64,000 bases of DNA. Origin: Paralithodes platypus. Taxonomy: Eukaryota; Arthropoda; Malacostraca; Decapoda; Lithodidae. Location: the NCBI GenBank assembly GCA_032716605.1, contig CM064552.1, positions 5,929,069 to 5,993,068 on the forward strand, given 5' to 3'. The position numbers and the translations under genes were made by a program. The notes beneath the pieces were generated by a model. That model was not told where the DNA came from. It did no database searches and worked only from the letters and a program-made list of their open reading frames with translations. Positions 54,251-63,854 of this stretch are shown here, in pieces. The number at the start of each line of letters is the position of its first letter. Positions within the stretch are counted from its first letter, which is position 1.

Positions 54251-54613
54251 CCCTGATTAAATAGCACTGTATGAATATTCCCATATTCAAAATATGCTAT
54301 AGGGGTGCAATGCCTGGTGAGTTATCTGCTCAACAGGTGGCGTTGTGTGTGTGTAAGTGTGAGAGTCCGAGTGTAGTGGGTGAGACAGTGAAGCACGGGA
54401 ACGAGATGGCTTCAGAGATGGGGTCGTTTCGGGTCATGAGTGAGCACCGTGCCTCATGTGAAGGCAAGATGGCAGGTGCTCGTTGTGCTCTACGTGCTTC
54501 ACATGTCTCACTCCCTAGACTGGAACAAGACCTCACGGGCTTCACTGTTCATTGTAAAGCGGTGAATGTTAAGGCTCTCAGCCTATGCCCGAGAGGAAGT
54601 AAGTTGGAATATA

Positions 54614-54636
54614 GAAAAAAAAAAAAAAAAAAAAAA
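54614..54636. repeat. Poly-A run
   Basis: About 22 A residues follow a 122-codon open frame (54271-54639) without a recognisable domain. A retroposed transcript is possible, but no parent gene was recognised. Confidence 0.5.
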
Positions 54637-54825
54637 TAATGCCATGATTAATTATAGGGAGATAGCCACACCTCCTTCCCAGTAATGGATGGGGGTGTGA
54701 AGTCCTCCTCCCCCATTTTCTATACAATCATATAGCACATAAAGAGAAAATGAACATATAAAACACAGAAAACAAGATCAAATACGAAAATAAAAGACAA
54801 ATAGAAGATTACAAAAAAGGGTGTC

Positions 54826-55172
54826 CCGCTAACATATCTCCAGAAATCCCCTCGCTCCCGCAATTGACCACTTACGAGTTTCAGGCTATAAGGAAGTTGG
54901 AGCCGTGAACATCGATATTGAACAAATGCAACAATAATGTACGTTTCTGATGGATAAATGGTATGTTGAATTGGGTTTTATGTATTTATAAATGTACTAC
55001 GACCGTACTCTAGCTATACATTATGTTAAATATCGTTATCTACAGCTCCAACTTCCTTATAGAACGAAACTAGCAAGTCGGCAAATTCTGGTGGTCGTGG
55101 TGCCGTTGCTGTTATGCATATCTGATTTAGTTTTAATGTTGTGGGGGAAGACTCGCACACTTTCCAGGATTC
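54826..55172 (-). pseudogene. Decayed duplicate of a kelch exon, split by a family B MITE
   Basis: On the minus strand, 54861-54826 encodes RERGDFWRYVSGT, nearly the same as the C-terminal part of the exon at 55848-55699 (QERGDFWRYDTGT). Upstream of the MITE, 55168-55084 encodes ESWKVCESSP and LNQICITATAPRPPE, which align loosely to the same exon's N-terminal part (ETWSQISS, DNQMWVYGG). Similarity at the DNA level stops just past the donor position (GGGACACC against GGTACACC). The glycine pair and the acceptor AG are lost. The B insertion (54866-55083) is flanked by AATT. Confidence 0.6.
54866..55083. mobile_element. Family B MITE inserted in the duplicated kelch exon
   Basis: GACCACTTACGAGTTTCAGG at the left, CTAGCAAGTCGGCA at the right, and the inner pair CTATAAGGAAGTTGGAGC / GCTCCAACTTCCTTATAG. 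AATT at 54862-54865 and 55084-55087. Confidence 0.82.
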
Positions 55173-55444
55173 AAGAGTAATGGACGTAGGTGTATTGTGC
55201 CTCCCCTCTCTCCTACACTCGCAAAAAAAAAAAATAATAATAAAAATGCAAAGATATGAAAAAAACACACGAAATAATAAAATAGAACAAGAGGAAAAAT
55301 ACGAGAGAACAGAAGATAGTACTAATTCTTAGTTAACCTATCTTGAATAGTTACAAGGTGTGGATCAAAGTATATCTAAAATTGATTTATTCAAATGTAA
55401 TCCTTATGTATTTTTTGAGTCTGGAATAAATTATTACTATCACT

Positions 55445-55663
55445 ACTATAGTCCGTTCATTCTAGGTTGGGCAGAATTGGGAACCTCTAACCTCTGTAAC
55501 TAAAAAAGGGCTAGAGAAAATGAGCTGTTAATTTATATACCTATTCCCTAGCAAAAATCTTCCTATTTGGTAGAAATATTAGCTCGATTACTCTACTCCT
55601 TTTTGAGTTATGAGAGGTTAGGGGTGGCGATTTCTGCCCAACCTAGAATGAACGGACTATAGT
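55445..55663. mobile_element. Family C palindromic MITE (219 bp), best copy
   Basis: ACTATAGTCCGTTCATTCTA and the inverted right end are identical for 26 bases or so (continuing GGTTGGGC/GCCCAACC). The arms also pair AACCTCTAACCTCTGTAACT with AGTTATGAGAGGTTAGGGGT. Confidence 0.88.
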
Positions 55664-55698
55664 ATTCTTATTTATAGAAGATAAATCATATGGTGTAC

Positions 55699-55848
55699 CA
55701 GTATCGTATCTCCAGAAGTCCCCCCGCTCCTGTAGATCGGTCATGCCCCCGTACACCCACATCTGATTATCGTGCATCACCGCTGAGTGGGCGTGGCGGG
55801 GCGGGGGCTGCTCCCCTCGCGAGGATATTTGGCTCCAGGTCTCCTCCT
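55699..55848 (-). CDS. Kelch-repeat protein, first exon seen in the window
   Basis: The 150-bp exon follows a CTTTCTTTCCCTTTACAG acceptor and ends ACTG|GTACAC, phase 1 on both sides. It encodes EETWSQISSRGEQPPPRHAH, SAVMHDNQMWVYGGMTDLQE and RGDFWRYD, one kelch blade (PRHAHSAV, YGG, FWRYD). The first two bases complete a codon from an upstream exon. Its donor GTACAC departs from the GTAAG of the next exon, yet the reading frame across the junction (RYDTVGRTWMQI) is exactly that of kelch blades. Upstream exons should lie at higher coordinates or beyond the window; none was identified with confidence. Confidence 0.9.
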
Positions 55849-56480
55849 CTGTAAAGGGAAGAAAGGAAATTAGTGTACTGTATAATGGTTACATAAAGGT
55901 GTATTGTATACATAAATAATGATACTGTATGTATTATTAAGGTACACACATAAAAGTGTAGGATACTGACGTATACATAAATAATGGTACCGTTTATATA
56001 AAGGTACATAACGGTGTACTATATATATATATATACTGGTACCGTATATAATAGGTATATAAAGGCATAATTATACATAAACAGGTATATAAAGCCATAT
56101 ACATAAACATGTACAGTATATGAATGCATACAATATAAAAATGTAGCCTATACCTGTATGCATACAATGTCAAGCGAACTTGACAATAATCTGGACCTCT
56201 TAACTTCTTATAATAAATACCCTCAAGACACTCCCGCGCAACTCAGTGGGGGAATGTGGGGAATGTTATACAGGTGGATTGAGTAGTGAGCCCAGTTATC
56301 CAAATAATTTGTACCAGAAGAATTATTTTGGTCGTGGGTGACACGTTTTAGGACTTGTTTTGAAAAGTCTCTCGTTAGTCAGCCGCCTGTACATAGCACT
56401 GAGATGTGCTCTATATCACTAGATCTCAAGGTTTTACTGCAAGTTATTTTTAGAGGATTGCCTGCAATTTAGAGATATCA
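55849..56480. other. Spacer between kelch exon and kinase pseudogene
   Basis: AT-rich sequence with imperfect short repeats of TATAAAGGTACATA type (about 55885-56110). Confidence 0.45.
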
Positions 56481-56481
56481 T

Positions 56482-57201
56482 TTAATTATAGTCACTGAAC
56501 ATTTCTGCCAAGATCTCTGCAATAGCTGTCATGCAAGATCCCTTGATATCACTTTCCTTTGCCTTGGCGAGACTCAATACACAGGCTTTGTCGAAAACGT
56601 AACTTGCATTAATGTTAGATCCCAAGAGATTTTTTGTGATATCCAAAAACATTCTCTCGTCATCATAGTCGTACTGAGGATCATCTTAGTCACGAACATA
56701 ATCTTAGTTTTCTGCCTAGCCGTAATCAATTACTCGGGTCTTGAGCTTACCATCTCCCTGCCCATCATCTACCACCAAAACATTATCAGCGTGAAGATCG
56801 CAGTGGTGGTACATCTTGCCGTGGATCTCGACTAGATTGTAAGCTAGGCTCAGAACAATGTCATGCGAATGGTGACTTTCACCGTTGTTTTTGAGATATT
56901 TGTCCAATGAATATCCCTCAACATATTCCATAATAATGACAAGTTCGTCCTGAGCAACAGCATACAGACGAGGAGCTCCCCCTGCTCCATCTAGGTCAAA
57001 GAGTGTCTCAGCCTCCTTCATGTGGTCAACAAACGGACGACCAGCAAAAATATCCTCCTCAAATACAGTCTTCCGGCAGGCGAGTTGACCCCTGTACTCT
57101 ACTAGGTCAGCCTGGCCAAAGTGACCACGGCCCAGGCATTTCAAGAAAGACAATTCCTTCTATATATCTTTGTAAAGGAATGTGAGAGCGCTCAGGGTCA
57201 T
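56482..57201 (-). pseudogene. Protein-kinase-like pseudogene, intronless, four in-frame stops
   Basis: From an ATG at 57201-57199 one frame runs about 240 codons to TAA at 56484-56482. It has in-frame stops at 57162 (TAG), 56718 (TAG) and two TAAs shortly after (within 56680-56710). It encodes a glycine loop (LGRGHFGQADLVEY), a lysine in place (LACRKTVFEED), a helix-C-like glutamate (MKEAETLFDLDGAGGAPRLY), a hinge (IIMEYVEGYSLDKYL), a catalytic loop (MYHHCDLHADNVLVVD) and VIDYG where active kinases have DFG. After the stops it still reads DYDDERMFLDITKNLLGS. Small kinases with an HCDLHxDN loop are unlike the main Ser/Thr or Tyr families, so the parent is a divergent kinase. Because similarity survives beyond the stops, the decay looks recent. 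No poly-A tail or target duplication was identified. The insertion history and the parent gene are unknown. Confidence 0.8.
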
Positions 57202-57752
57202 TGTGGAGACGAGGATCGTGTCAAATTAATATTCTTAATATTCTTGTGTGTGAGTATATACATATACATACAATATTCTTAAGTTTACAAACTCGGAGAG
57301 GCAACTGCACCCGGCTGTAATGGTATCCTTTGCAAAATTATGTGCATGCGAGGATGACTTGATCGATTGTAAATTATTAATCAGGAGTGAGCGACAAAAC
57401 ACTATGATATATACATTATAATGCATATGCTCTTTATGACTATTCGTACATATTATCAGTTTAAAATTATAATGTATATACTTAATGCAGTAGAAAATAT
57501 CGTGTATTACATGTAATATTATAATAATAAAGAAAATAACAGGAAATTGCGTTAAAATGTATCAGTATCCCCCTTAAATACGTCTCGTTCATAAGTTTTC
57601 ATAAAATATGAATAAGAGAAAATGTACTTTATATGGCTAACTAATGTATATATTTTCTATGGCCGGGTACAGTATAAATAATCTTTGTACACCTTTAATA
57701 TCATATTAATCATATGCCTTAATGCCTACGGTACACGCACAACATTTACATA

Positions 57753-57754
<2 letters not shown>

Positions 57755-57816
<62 letters not shown>
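57755..57816. repeat. (TA)n microsatellite
   Basis: About 30 TA units. A shorter run is at 58074-58092, followed by (CA)n. Confidence 0.95.
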
Positions 57817-57848
57817 TGTATATATAATAATAATAATGATGATAGTTC

Positions 57849-58065
57849 TTAAAGCTAGCGTATGCTAAGCCAGCTAAGGATAGCCCAATAAGGCCGATTA
57901 GGCGTATTTCCATTGGGGTCCTGTACTACTACCCCATCCCCTTGCTCATGAGGGATGGTAACGACTCAGTGCTTGTGAAAAATCTTTAATGCGCCGAGCG
58001 TGGGCGCGATCCCGGGCCTTCTGGGTGGAAGTCCAAGACGCTAGTCACTACACCAGCGAGCCGCT
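57849..58065 (-). repeat. tRNA-derived SINE (family W), minus orientation
   Basis: The minus strand starts AGCGGCTCGCTGGTGTAGTG ACTAGCGTCTTGG, a tRNA-like head with a box-A-like core. It continues through CACGCTCGGCGCATTAAAG-type sequence and CCCTCATGAGCAAGGGGATG, ending CTTAGCATACGCTAGCTTTA. Confidence 0.85.
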
Positions 58066-58139
58066 ATTACACCATATATATATATATATATAGTACACAC
58101 ACACACACACTGTACAGTAGATATAGGCAGGAATAAGTA

Positions 58140-58283
58140 ACACCCTGTTTTTAACATTAATCATCAATTACAAACCCCAATGTACTTGAATAAACTAATG
58201 AAAGCATATGGTCCTCCCGGGATTCGAACTCGGGACACCACACCCAGAACATAAGCACCTAAACTATTACACCACCAACACAG
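58140..58283 (-). repeat. tRNA-derived SINE (family Q-like)
   Basis: The minus strand reads GGTGGTGTAATAGTTTAGGT and CCGAGTTCGAATCCCGGGAG (box B). A CATATGCTTTCATTAGTTTA tail follows. Confidence 0.7.
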
Positions 58284-58493
58284 TTAATTTATAACATATA
58301 GGCCCCTACACCCCGGTATTTCTGGAGAATAGGGAATCGGCGATTATAAAATTGTCGCTAGAAATCGAGCATTCTAATTCTAGATTCATGTAATTTAACA
58401 ATTCGGTTGATACGCAATCATGATGTCAACTCTAGTACCTCATTTTAATGCATAACTAATTCTTAATAATAATAATACAAAATATCATTATAT

Positions 58494-58762
58494 CAGCGGC
58501 TCGCTGGTGTAGTGACTAGCGTCTTGGACTTTCACCCAGAAGGCCCGAGGTCTCGTGCCCACGCTCGGCGCTTTATTTTTTTTCTCACAAGCACTGAGTC
58601 GTTACCATCCCTCATGAGCAAGGGGATGGGGTACAGGACCCCTATGGAAATACGCCTAATCGGCCTTACTGGGCTATCCTTAGCTGGCTTAGCATGCGCT
58701 AGCTTTAAGAAATATTATTATTATTATTATTATTATTATAATTATTATTATTATTATTATTA
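58494..58762 (+). repeat. tRNA-derived SINE (family W), plus orientation, with (ATT)n tail
   Basis: It is the inverted partner of 57849-58065, sharing AGCGGCTCGCTGGTGTAGTG, CAAGCACTGAGTCGTTACCA and GGCCTTACTGGGCTATCCTT. The (ATT)n tail spans about 58710-58762. Confidence 0.87.
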
Positions 58763-58788
58763 ACCCAGAAGACGTCGGCCCAGATAAC

Positions 58789-59166
58789 GTTAAGGGGGGA
58801 TGGTTAACCTTTTGGGCGATTTTTGCATGTATTCATTATTTTTCTAGTTTCCTCCCTAGACCTCCATCAAATTAAAAACAAAAAAATATCCATTAGATCC
58901 CCCTTCTAGATTAATTTGTACATTTTTCGGTAGAAAAATTTCCCGGCCGAAGGCCGTTTCTTCCAACATTACAGGCTCACTATCGTTCGCCAGGGAAAAA
59001 ATCGACACCTAAATAGCACGAAAGGTCTAAATATTGACGAAGAAATGGGGCGAAAGGTCTTAAAATCAACTAACTAATGGGGCAAACATCTTAACATCTG
59101 AAAACTAATGGGGCTAAACATGAGGGAGAAAGTGATCCAGAAAACCGGCCCATGTACCATTAAGAG
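58789..59166. mobile_element. Family D MITE, inverted orientation, complete-looking
   Basis: GTTAAGGGGGGATGGTTAAC at one end and CGGCCCATGTACCATTAAG at the other. The interior is the inverse of 18308-18640 (CTAGTTTCCTCCCTAGACCT, GGCTCACTATCGTTCGCCAG). Confidence 0.7.
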
Positions 59167-59224
59167 TGAACATGACAACGTAGGGTAAACTCAACATACC
59201 CGATCTCCAAGACACTTGACTCCA

Positions 59225-59236
59225 GACCCAGACTCA

Positions 59237-59262
<26 letters not shown>
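59225..59262. repeat. (CT)n microsatellite
   Basis: Short dinucleotide run leading into (CA)3. Confidence 0.9.
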
Positions 59263-59268
<6 letters not shown>

Positions 59269-59357
59269 TTCTTTCTGTCTTTTTCTGTGTCTTTCTTCCA
59301 CCCTGTCTGTTATTTTTCTCCCCTCCCCCCTCCCCCCCCTCTCTCTCTGTGGAAAGG

Positions 59358-59358
<1 letters not shown>

Positions 59359-59430
<72 letters not shown>

Positions 59431-59444
59431 CTCTCTCTCTCTGA
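59359..59444. repeat. (CA)n then (CT)n microsatellite
   Basis: About 33 CA units followed by about 8 CT units. Downstream GACCAATTATCGAGAAATAC is repeated at 59634 (see the next entry). Confidence 0.95.
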
Positions 59445-59554
59445 CCAATTATCGAGAAATACCGAGGATTTTGTGGTGAAGTGTACGAAGTCGGTCAGTA
59501 TGTGTGAGGGAAGGTGGTGGTGGTGGGAGAAGATGCCAAGGGGAGGGGGGGGGG

Positions 59555-59623
<69 letters not shown>

Positions 59624-59720
59624 CTCTCTCTCTCTGACCAATTATCGAGAAATACCGAGGATCTTGTGGTGAAATGTAGGAGGTCGGTCAGTATGTGTGA
59701 GGGAAGGTGGTGGTGGTGGA
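59442..59720. repeat. Direct duplication around a (TC)n microsatellite
   Basis: GACCAATTATCGAGAAATAC through GTGGTGGTGG (59442-59525) recurs almost unchanged at 59636-59718. A G run and a (TC)n tract of about 35 units (59556-59634) lie between them. Confidence 0.9.
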
Positions 59721-60009
59721 AGGAGAGGCCTGGGAGTCATTGTGCCAAGACAAAGAGCCCGAACAATGAGCCTCTTCTAACCTTACGTATATATTTCCCA
59801 AGTTTGGCCGGGTTTGTGGTCACTCCAGAACTACTATTAAATTAATGTATTGATTATATTATATCTTTATCAGGACTATCACGGTGACTTACCCTAGCCC
59901 CAACCTGACCAAACCTAATGTAAGATTTGTGTTAGGTGAGGTGAGTTGAGTTAGCTAGGGGAGTTACTGCGAGCGCCCTGGTAAAAATAAAATATATAAA
60001 GTTACATTA

Positions 60010-60279
60010 AGCGAGGTGAAATTATATCATATTTGGCTGGGATAATTCACCTTCATCGTCCTGGGAAAAAAAACAACGACACACATTTAGGCTAGGCAAG
60101 TGCAGGTTAGGCCAGGATAAGCAACAATAACAACCTCGGTAAAGACAAATGAAAGACGACATTATAAACCCGTCCACAGTTGGTGAACTTGTCTGGGGGG
60201 CCTTCCTCTCTCTTGACCTCCTTCCCCGGCCGGAGCACAGAGCCGCCACCGCCACGACTTGCCCACATTGATTTTAGTC
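60010..60279 (-). other. GC-richer block, candidate 5' exon or promoter of an unknown gene
   Basis: The minus strand holds a GC-rich stretch (GGCGGTGGCGGCTCTGTGCT CCGGCCGGGG), then CCTCGGTAAAGAC-type sequence, and a good acceptor TTGTTTTTTTTCCCAG| followed by GACGATGAAGGTGAATTATC. An open frame of 77 codons spans 60255-60022. It could belong to the 5' part of the kelch gene, but neither the frame nor a donor confirms this. Confidence 0.2.
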
Positions 60280-60667
60280 TTAAGGGAGCCCACCTCGCTT
60301 TTTTTTCTCTTGCTCTCCCTCTCTCTTTGGCTTTTATCCATTCGGCCCCATTCAGCCTACTGTTTTAAGACGTTTACCCCCATCCAGGTGTCAATATTTT
60401 CCTGGCGAGCGGTAGCGAGCCAGCATATATATATATATATTTGTATTGACAGCAAGCTAAATTTGTACATTTTTCGATAGAAAAATGTCTCCGGCGAAGC
60501 CGGATTTCTCCATAAAATGCTGGCTGGCTATCGCTCGCCAGGAAGAAATCGACACCTGGATGGGGATACACATCTTAAAACAGTTGGCTGAATGGGGCTG
60601 AATGGATAGAAGCCAGGGAAAGAGAGCAAAGGAGAACAAGATAAAACAAGCCGGTGACCCCCCTTAA
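60280..60667. mobile_element. Family D (subtype 2) palindromic MITE, TTAA to TTAA
   Basis: TTAAGGGAGCCCACCTCGCT opens the copy and GGTGACCCCCCTTAA closes it. The arms include CCAGGTGTCAATATTTTCCT, GCGAGCGGTAGCGAGCCAGC and their inverses, with a (TA)n centre. Confidence 0.85.
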
Positions 60668-60787
60668 GATGGGCCGCACACTTGGACTAAAGAGGATTAC
60701 GAAGAGCCACACAATTCTTACACTATTTTAAAATTATTATAGGCTACTGGTGTACATTTTAATATCGAAGGGATATATACTGTATGT

Positions 60788-60790
<3 letters not shown>

Positions 60791-60833
<43 letters not shown>
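60791..60833. repeat. (CA)n microsatellite
   Basis: About 21 CA units. Confidence 0.95.
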
Positions 60834-60834
<1 letters not shown>

Positions 60835-60923
60835 GAGCGGTTGGCGTTTATCGGTACATATCAATTTGGTGCATGCTTAAGAGTAAATTTTTCGATTTTT
60901 AAACCTAAATTACACTAACCTAA

Positions 60924-61068
60924 CCCCAATCAAACAAATCAATACCCCAATCAAACAAATCAATATCCCAATCAAACAAATCAATACCCCAATCAAACAA
61001 ATCAATACCCCAATCAAACAAATCAATACCCCAATCAAACAAATCAATACCCCAATCAAACAATCAAA
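60924..61068. repeat. 20-bp minisatellite
   Basis: Seven units of CCCAATCAAACAAATCAATA with very few differences. Confidence 0.95.
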
Positions 61069-61194
61069 ACCTATAAACAAGAACCCAAGCAAAAGACCTC
61101 AATTGAACACAAAATGTTAAACATACGAAACAAAACCAGAATTTAACATAGCAACGTCCAGAACAAAATAAACTAGAGGGGCACTCGGTCGAGC

Positions 61195-61480
61195 GCATAT
61201 TTCCGCCTACGCTGGAGGAGGTATGCGCTCTACCGATCGCCTCTTAAATGGAATCACTTCTTCTTTTGTGCATATCCTATCTGCCCACCAAATTTCGTGA
61301 ACATCAGTTCATAACTTTGTGAGCCGCCTACGCTGTCGGAGGTATGCGTTCTACCTACAACCTCTTAAATTGAATCACTTCCTTCGTGGCGCATATCCTA
61401 TCTGCTCACCAAATTTCGTGAAAATCGATCATACTTTTTGTGATATCTTGTTCTCAAACAGACAAACGGAACGAAAAACA
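61195..61480 (+). repeat. Two-unit tandem of a LINE-like 3' tail
   Basis: CGCCTACGCTGGAGGAGGTA TGCG and CGCCTACGCTGTCGGAGGTA TGCG start two units about 120 bp apart. Both continue through CTCTTAAAT, GAATCACTTC, CATATCCTATCTGC and CACCAAATTTCGTGAA. The closing ATCATACTTTTTGTGATATC and AACAGACAAACGGAACGAAA is the usual end of a family of arthropod LINE/RTE 3' regions. Confidence 0.6.
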
Positions 61481-61678
61481 TAACCTCTTCCAACTTCTTT
61501 ATTGGGTAATGAAACTCCAATTCACCAAACCGAAACCACAAAGTATAAATTAAATAAAACTGGACCCCTCATTGGTATGCGTGGTTCCCCCAAAACCTTC
61601 AAGTCTGCAGTAACTGAAATTGATGGTGGTCCGATGGAGAAATGTTCATAGGGGAGCGATTTGGCCCATTTGGGTGCC

Positions 61679-61747
61679 GAATATCAAACACCACTATGTG
61701 AATATCAAACACCACTATGTGAATATCAAACACCACTATGTGAATAT
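61679..61747. repeat. 21-bp minisatellite
   Basis: Three units of GAATATCAAACACCACTATG plus T. Confidence 0.95.
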
Positions 61748-61957
61748 ATAAAATTCTGGACGTGACTCTGGGACTGGGTTATATATATATTCTGGTTGAT
61801 CTTTAATTTTGTGTTTAAATTAGTGAATTATATGCTTGTATTTCCCATACACATTGAATTTCTAGTTACCCCAAATATAATTATACGAAACTTTAAATCG
61901 ATAATTGTAGTCTCAATAATTTTATGAAAAGAAAAATATATAACCAATAATAACAAT

Positions 61958-62017
61958 AGCACTACTACTACTACTACCACTACCACTACAACTACTACTA
62001 CTACTACTACTACTACC
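61958..62017. repeat. (ACT)n microsatellite
   Basis: Imperfect ACT/ACC trinucleotide run. Minus-strand poly-valine frames through it are artefacts. Confidence 0.9.
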
Positions 62018-62181
62018 ACATTATTATCAAAGCGAGCCTGTATATCACCGTCACAACAATAAATAATAATGATGACGTAGATGATATAGTGAAACATGAT
62101 GAGCTGTCTCGACGGTCTCCCTGAATGATTGAACTGCCCGGAATTATTGGACTGTTAGAAAATATAGGATGGTTTTATATG

Positions 62182-62566
62182 TTAAGGGGGCTCACCGGCC
62201 TTTTTTATCTTTCTCTCCTTTTCTTGCTTTCCCTGGCTTGTATCCATTCGGCCCCATTCAGTCAACTGTTTTAAGACGTTTATCCCCATCCAGGTGTCGA
62301 TTTTTTTTCCTGGCGAGCGATAGCGAGCCAGCATTATATGGAGAAATCCGGCTTCGCCGGAGAAATTTTTCTATCGAAAAATGTAAAAATTTAGCTTGCT
62401 GTCAAAACAAAAATATATATATGCTGGCTCGCTACCGCTCGCCAGGAAAATATTGATACCTGGATGGGGGTAAACGTCTTAAAACAGTAGGCTGAATGGG
62501 GCCGAATGGATACAAGCCAAAGAGAGAGGGAGAGAAAGAGAAAAAAAGCGAGGTGGGCTCCCTTAA
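62182..62566. mobile_element. Family D (subtype 2) MITE with paralogous empty site
   Basis: TTAAGGGGGCTCACCGGCC opens the copy and GAGGTGGGCTCCCTTAA closes it. The unoccupied site in the next array unit (about 63056: ATGTTAAATTTATCATATTT) matches the join of the two flanks here (ATGTTAA...TTAAATTGATCATATTT). This shows a single TTAA before insertion. Confidence 0.92.
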
Positions 62567-62674
62567 ATTGATCATATTTGAAGATGAATAGGACGTATCA
62601 CCACTATCACTTTCGGTATTAGTATCAGTATTTTTATTGTTTATTGCGATGTTGCTTTCTAGTTCTCTTGTTGT

Positions 62675-62868
62675 GTATATTTTAGGTAGGCCATGAATCG
62701 TAATCTCTGTAACTCAAAAAGGGCTAGAGCAAATGGGTTGTAAATCTGGACACCTATTCCCTGGCTGACTCTTCCTAATTGGTAGGAAAAGGAACTCGAT
62801 TACTTTAGTCCTTTTTGGGTAATGAGAGGTTGGGCTCGGGATTTCCGGCCTACCTATAATGAACAGGG
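62675..62868. mobile_element. Family C MITE
   Basis: It has AATCTCTGTAACTCAAAAAG, CACCTATTCCCTGGCTGACT and CTTTTTGGGTAATGAGAGGT in the family order. GCCTACCTATAATGAACAGG ends it. Confidence 0.65.
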
Positions 62869-63127
62869 TATATATCGTTGTTTTGTTTCCTAGTAACCAA
62901 AGCGAGCCTATTTATCACCACCACAACTATCAATAATGATGCAATGACGTTGATGATGCAGTGAAATATGATGCGCTGTCTCCATGTTACCAGTAAATGA
63001 TTAAACCTCCCAGAATTGGACTATTAGAATATATAGCAAGGTTTCACAGGCCTATGTTAAATTTATCATATTTGAAGATGACGAGGAAGTGTAGGATTTC
63101 AACCCGTATCAATTTCGTTATTAGTTT

Positions 63128-63345
63128 GTATTTATATTATCGCTGTTATATTATCATTGTTATAATATCATTGTTATATTATCATTGTTATATTATCGCT
63201 GTTATATTATCATTGTTATATTATCATTGTTATATCATCGCTGTTATATTATCATTGTTATAATATCATTGTTATATTATCATTGTTATATCATCGCTGT
63301 TATATTATCATTATTATATTATCATTGTTATATTATCGCTGTTAT
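63128..63345. repeat. 15-16-bp minisatellite
   Basis: About 14 units alternating TTATATTATCATTG and TTATATTATCGCTG variants. Confidence 0.92.
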
Positions 63346-63574
63346 ATAATTATGTTGAAGTTATTGCATAGGTTTGCTTTGTTTCTTAGTGACCAAAGCG
63401 AGCCTCTATATAACCACAATGAATAATTATGATGATAACGTTGATGCTATGGTGATGAATGATCAGCTGTCTGACTGAATGATGGTGAAGCCACTCGGAA
63501 TGGAGGGAAATTGGTTTATGGTGAAATATTGTACCTGGTGTATTGTTCCCTGATAGGCATTTGGGCTCCTCTAA

Positions 63575-63740
63575 GGGGGTGTTATTTTTTCTGGACCCCT
63601 TTCTTTATTATGTTTAGCCCCTGAACATGTTTAATATGTTCGCCCCGCTAGTTTGGCGATAAATGTTGCCAACTTAGGTTTCGATTTTTCTTAGCGGGCG
63701 ATAGCGAACCTGTAATTTTAGAGGAACCAGACTTCGGTCG
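63575..63740. mobile_element. Family D MITE, left part only
   Basis: AGGGGGTGTTATTTTTTCTG, TTTAGCCCCTGAACATG, CGGGCGATAGCGAACCTGTA and ACCAGACTTCGGTCGGG. The right part is replaced by the following microsatellite. Confidence 0.6.
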
Positions 63741-63759
63741 GGACTTCTCACTCACTCTC

Positions 63760-63772
63760 ACTCTCACACACA

Positions 63773-63854
<82 letters not shown>

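Larger units (their letters stand above)
43332..55698 (-). other. Kelch gene intron (phase 1), about 12.4 kb
   Basis: Bounded by ACTG|GTACAC at 55699/55698, a weak but usable donor, and CTCCACAG| at 43332. It is filled with transposon relics. Confidence 0.75.
62025..63570. repeat. Partial tandem array of a roughly 300-500-bp unit
   Basis: AAAGCGAGCCT starts units at about 62028, 62899 and 63397. Each continues with CACAAC/CACAATGAATAAT, a GATGA...GTTGATGAT segment and an AGCTGTCT/GCGCTGTCT segment. The first unit carries two MITEs (62182-62566 and about 62675-62868) that the second lacks. The second carries an expanded 15-16-bp minisatellite. The third is incomplete. Confidence 0.8.

Noticed and set aside
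57235..57426. Upstream exon of the kinase pseudogene
   Set aside because: The kinase frame has its own ATG at 57201 and the upstream frame shows no kinase features.
59216..59845. Long Ser/Leu-, Thr/His- or Cys/Val-repeat frames
   Set aside because: They translate dinucleotide microsatellites.
60924..61068. CRISPR-like array
   Set aside because: The units are contiguous 20-bp repeats without spacers; it is a minisatellite.
63128..63345. CRISPR-like or regulatory array
   Set aside because: The TTATATTATC-type units are contiguous with point variants, a minisatellite.
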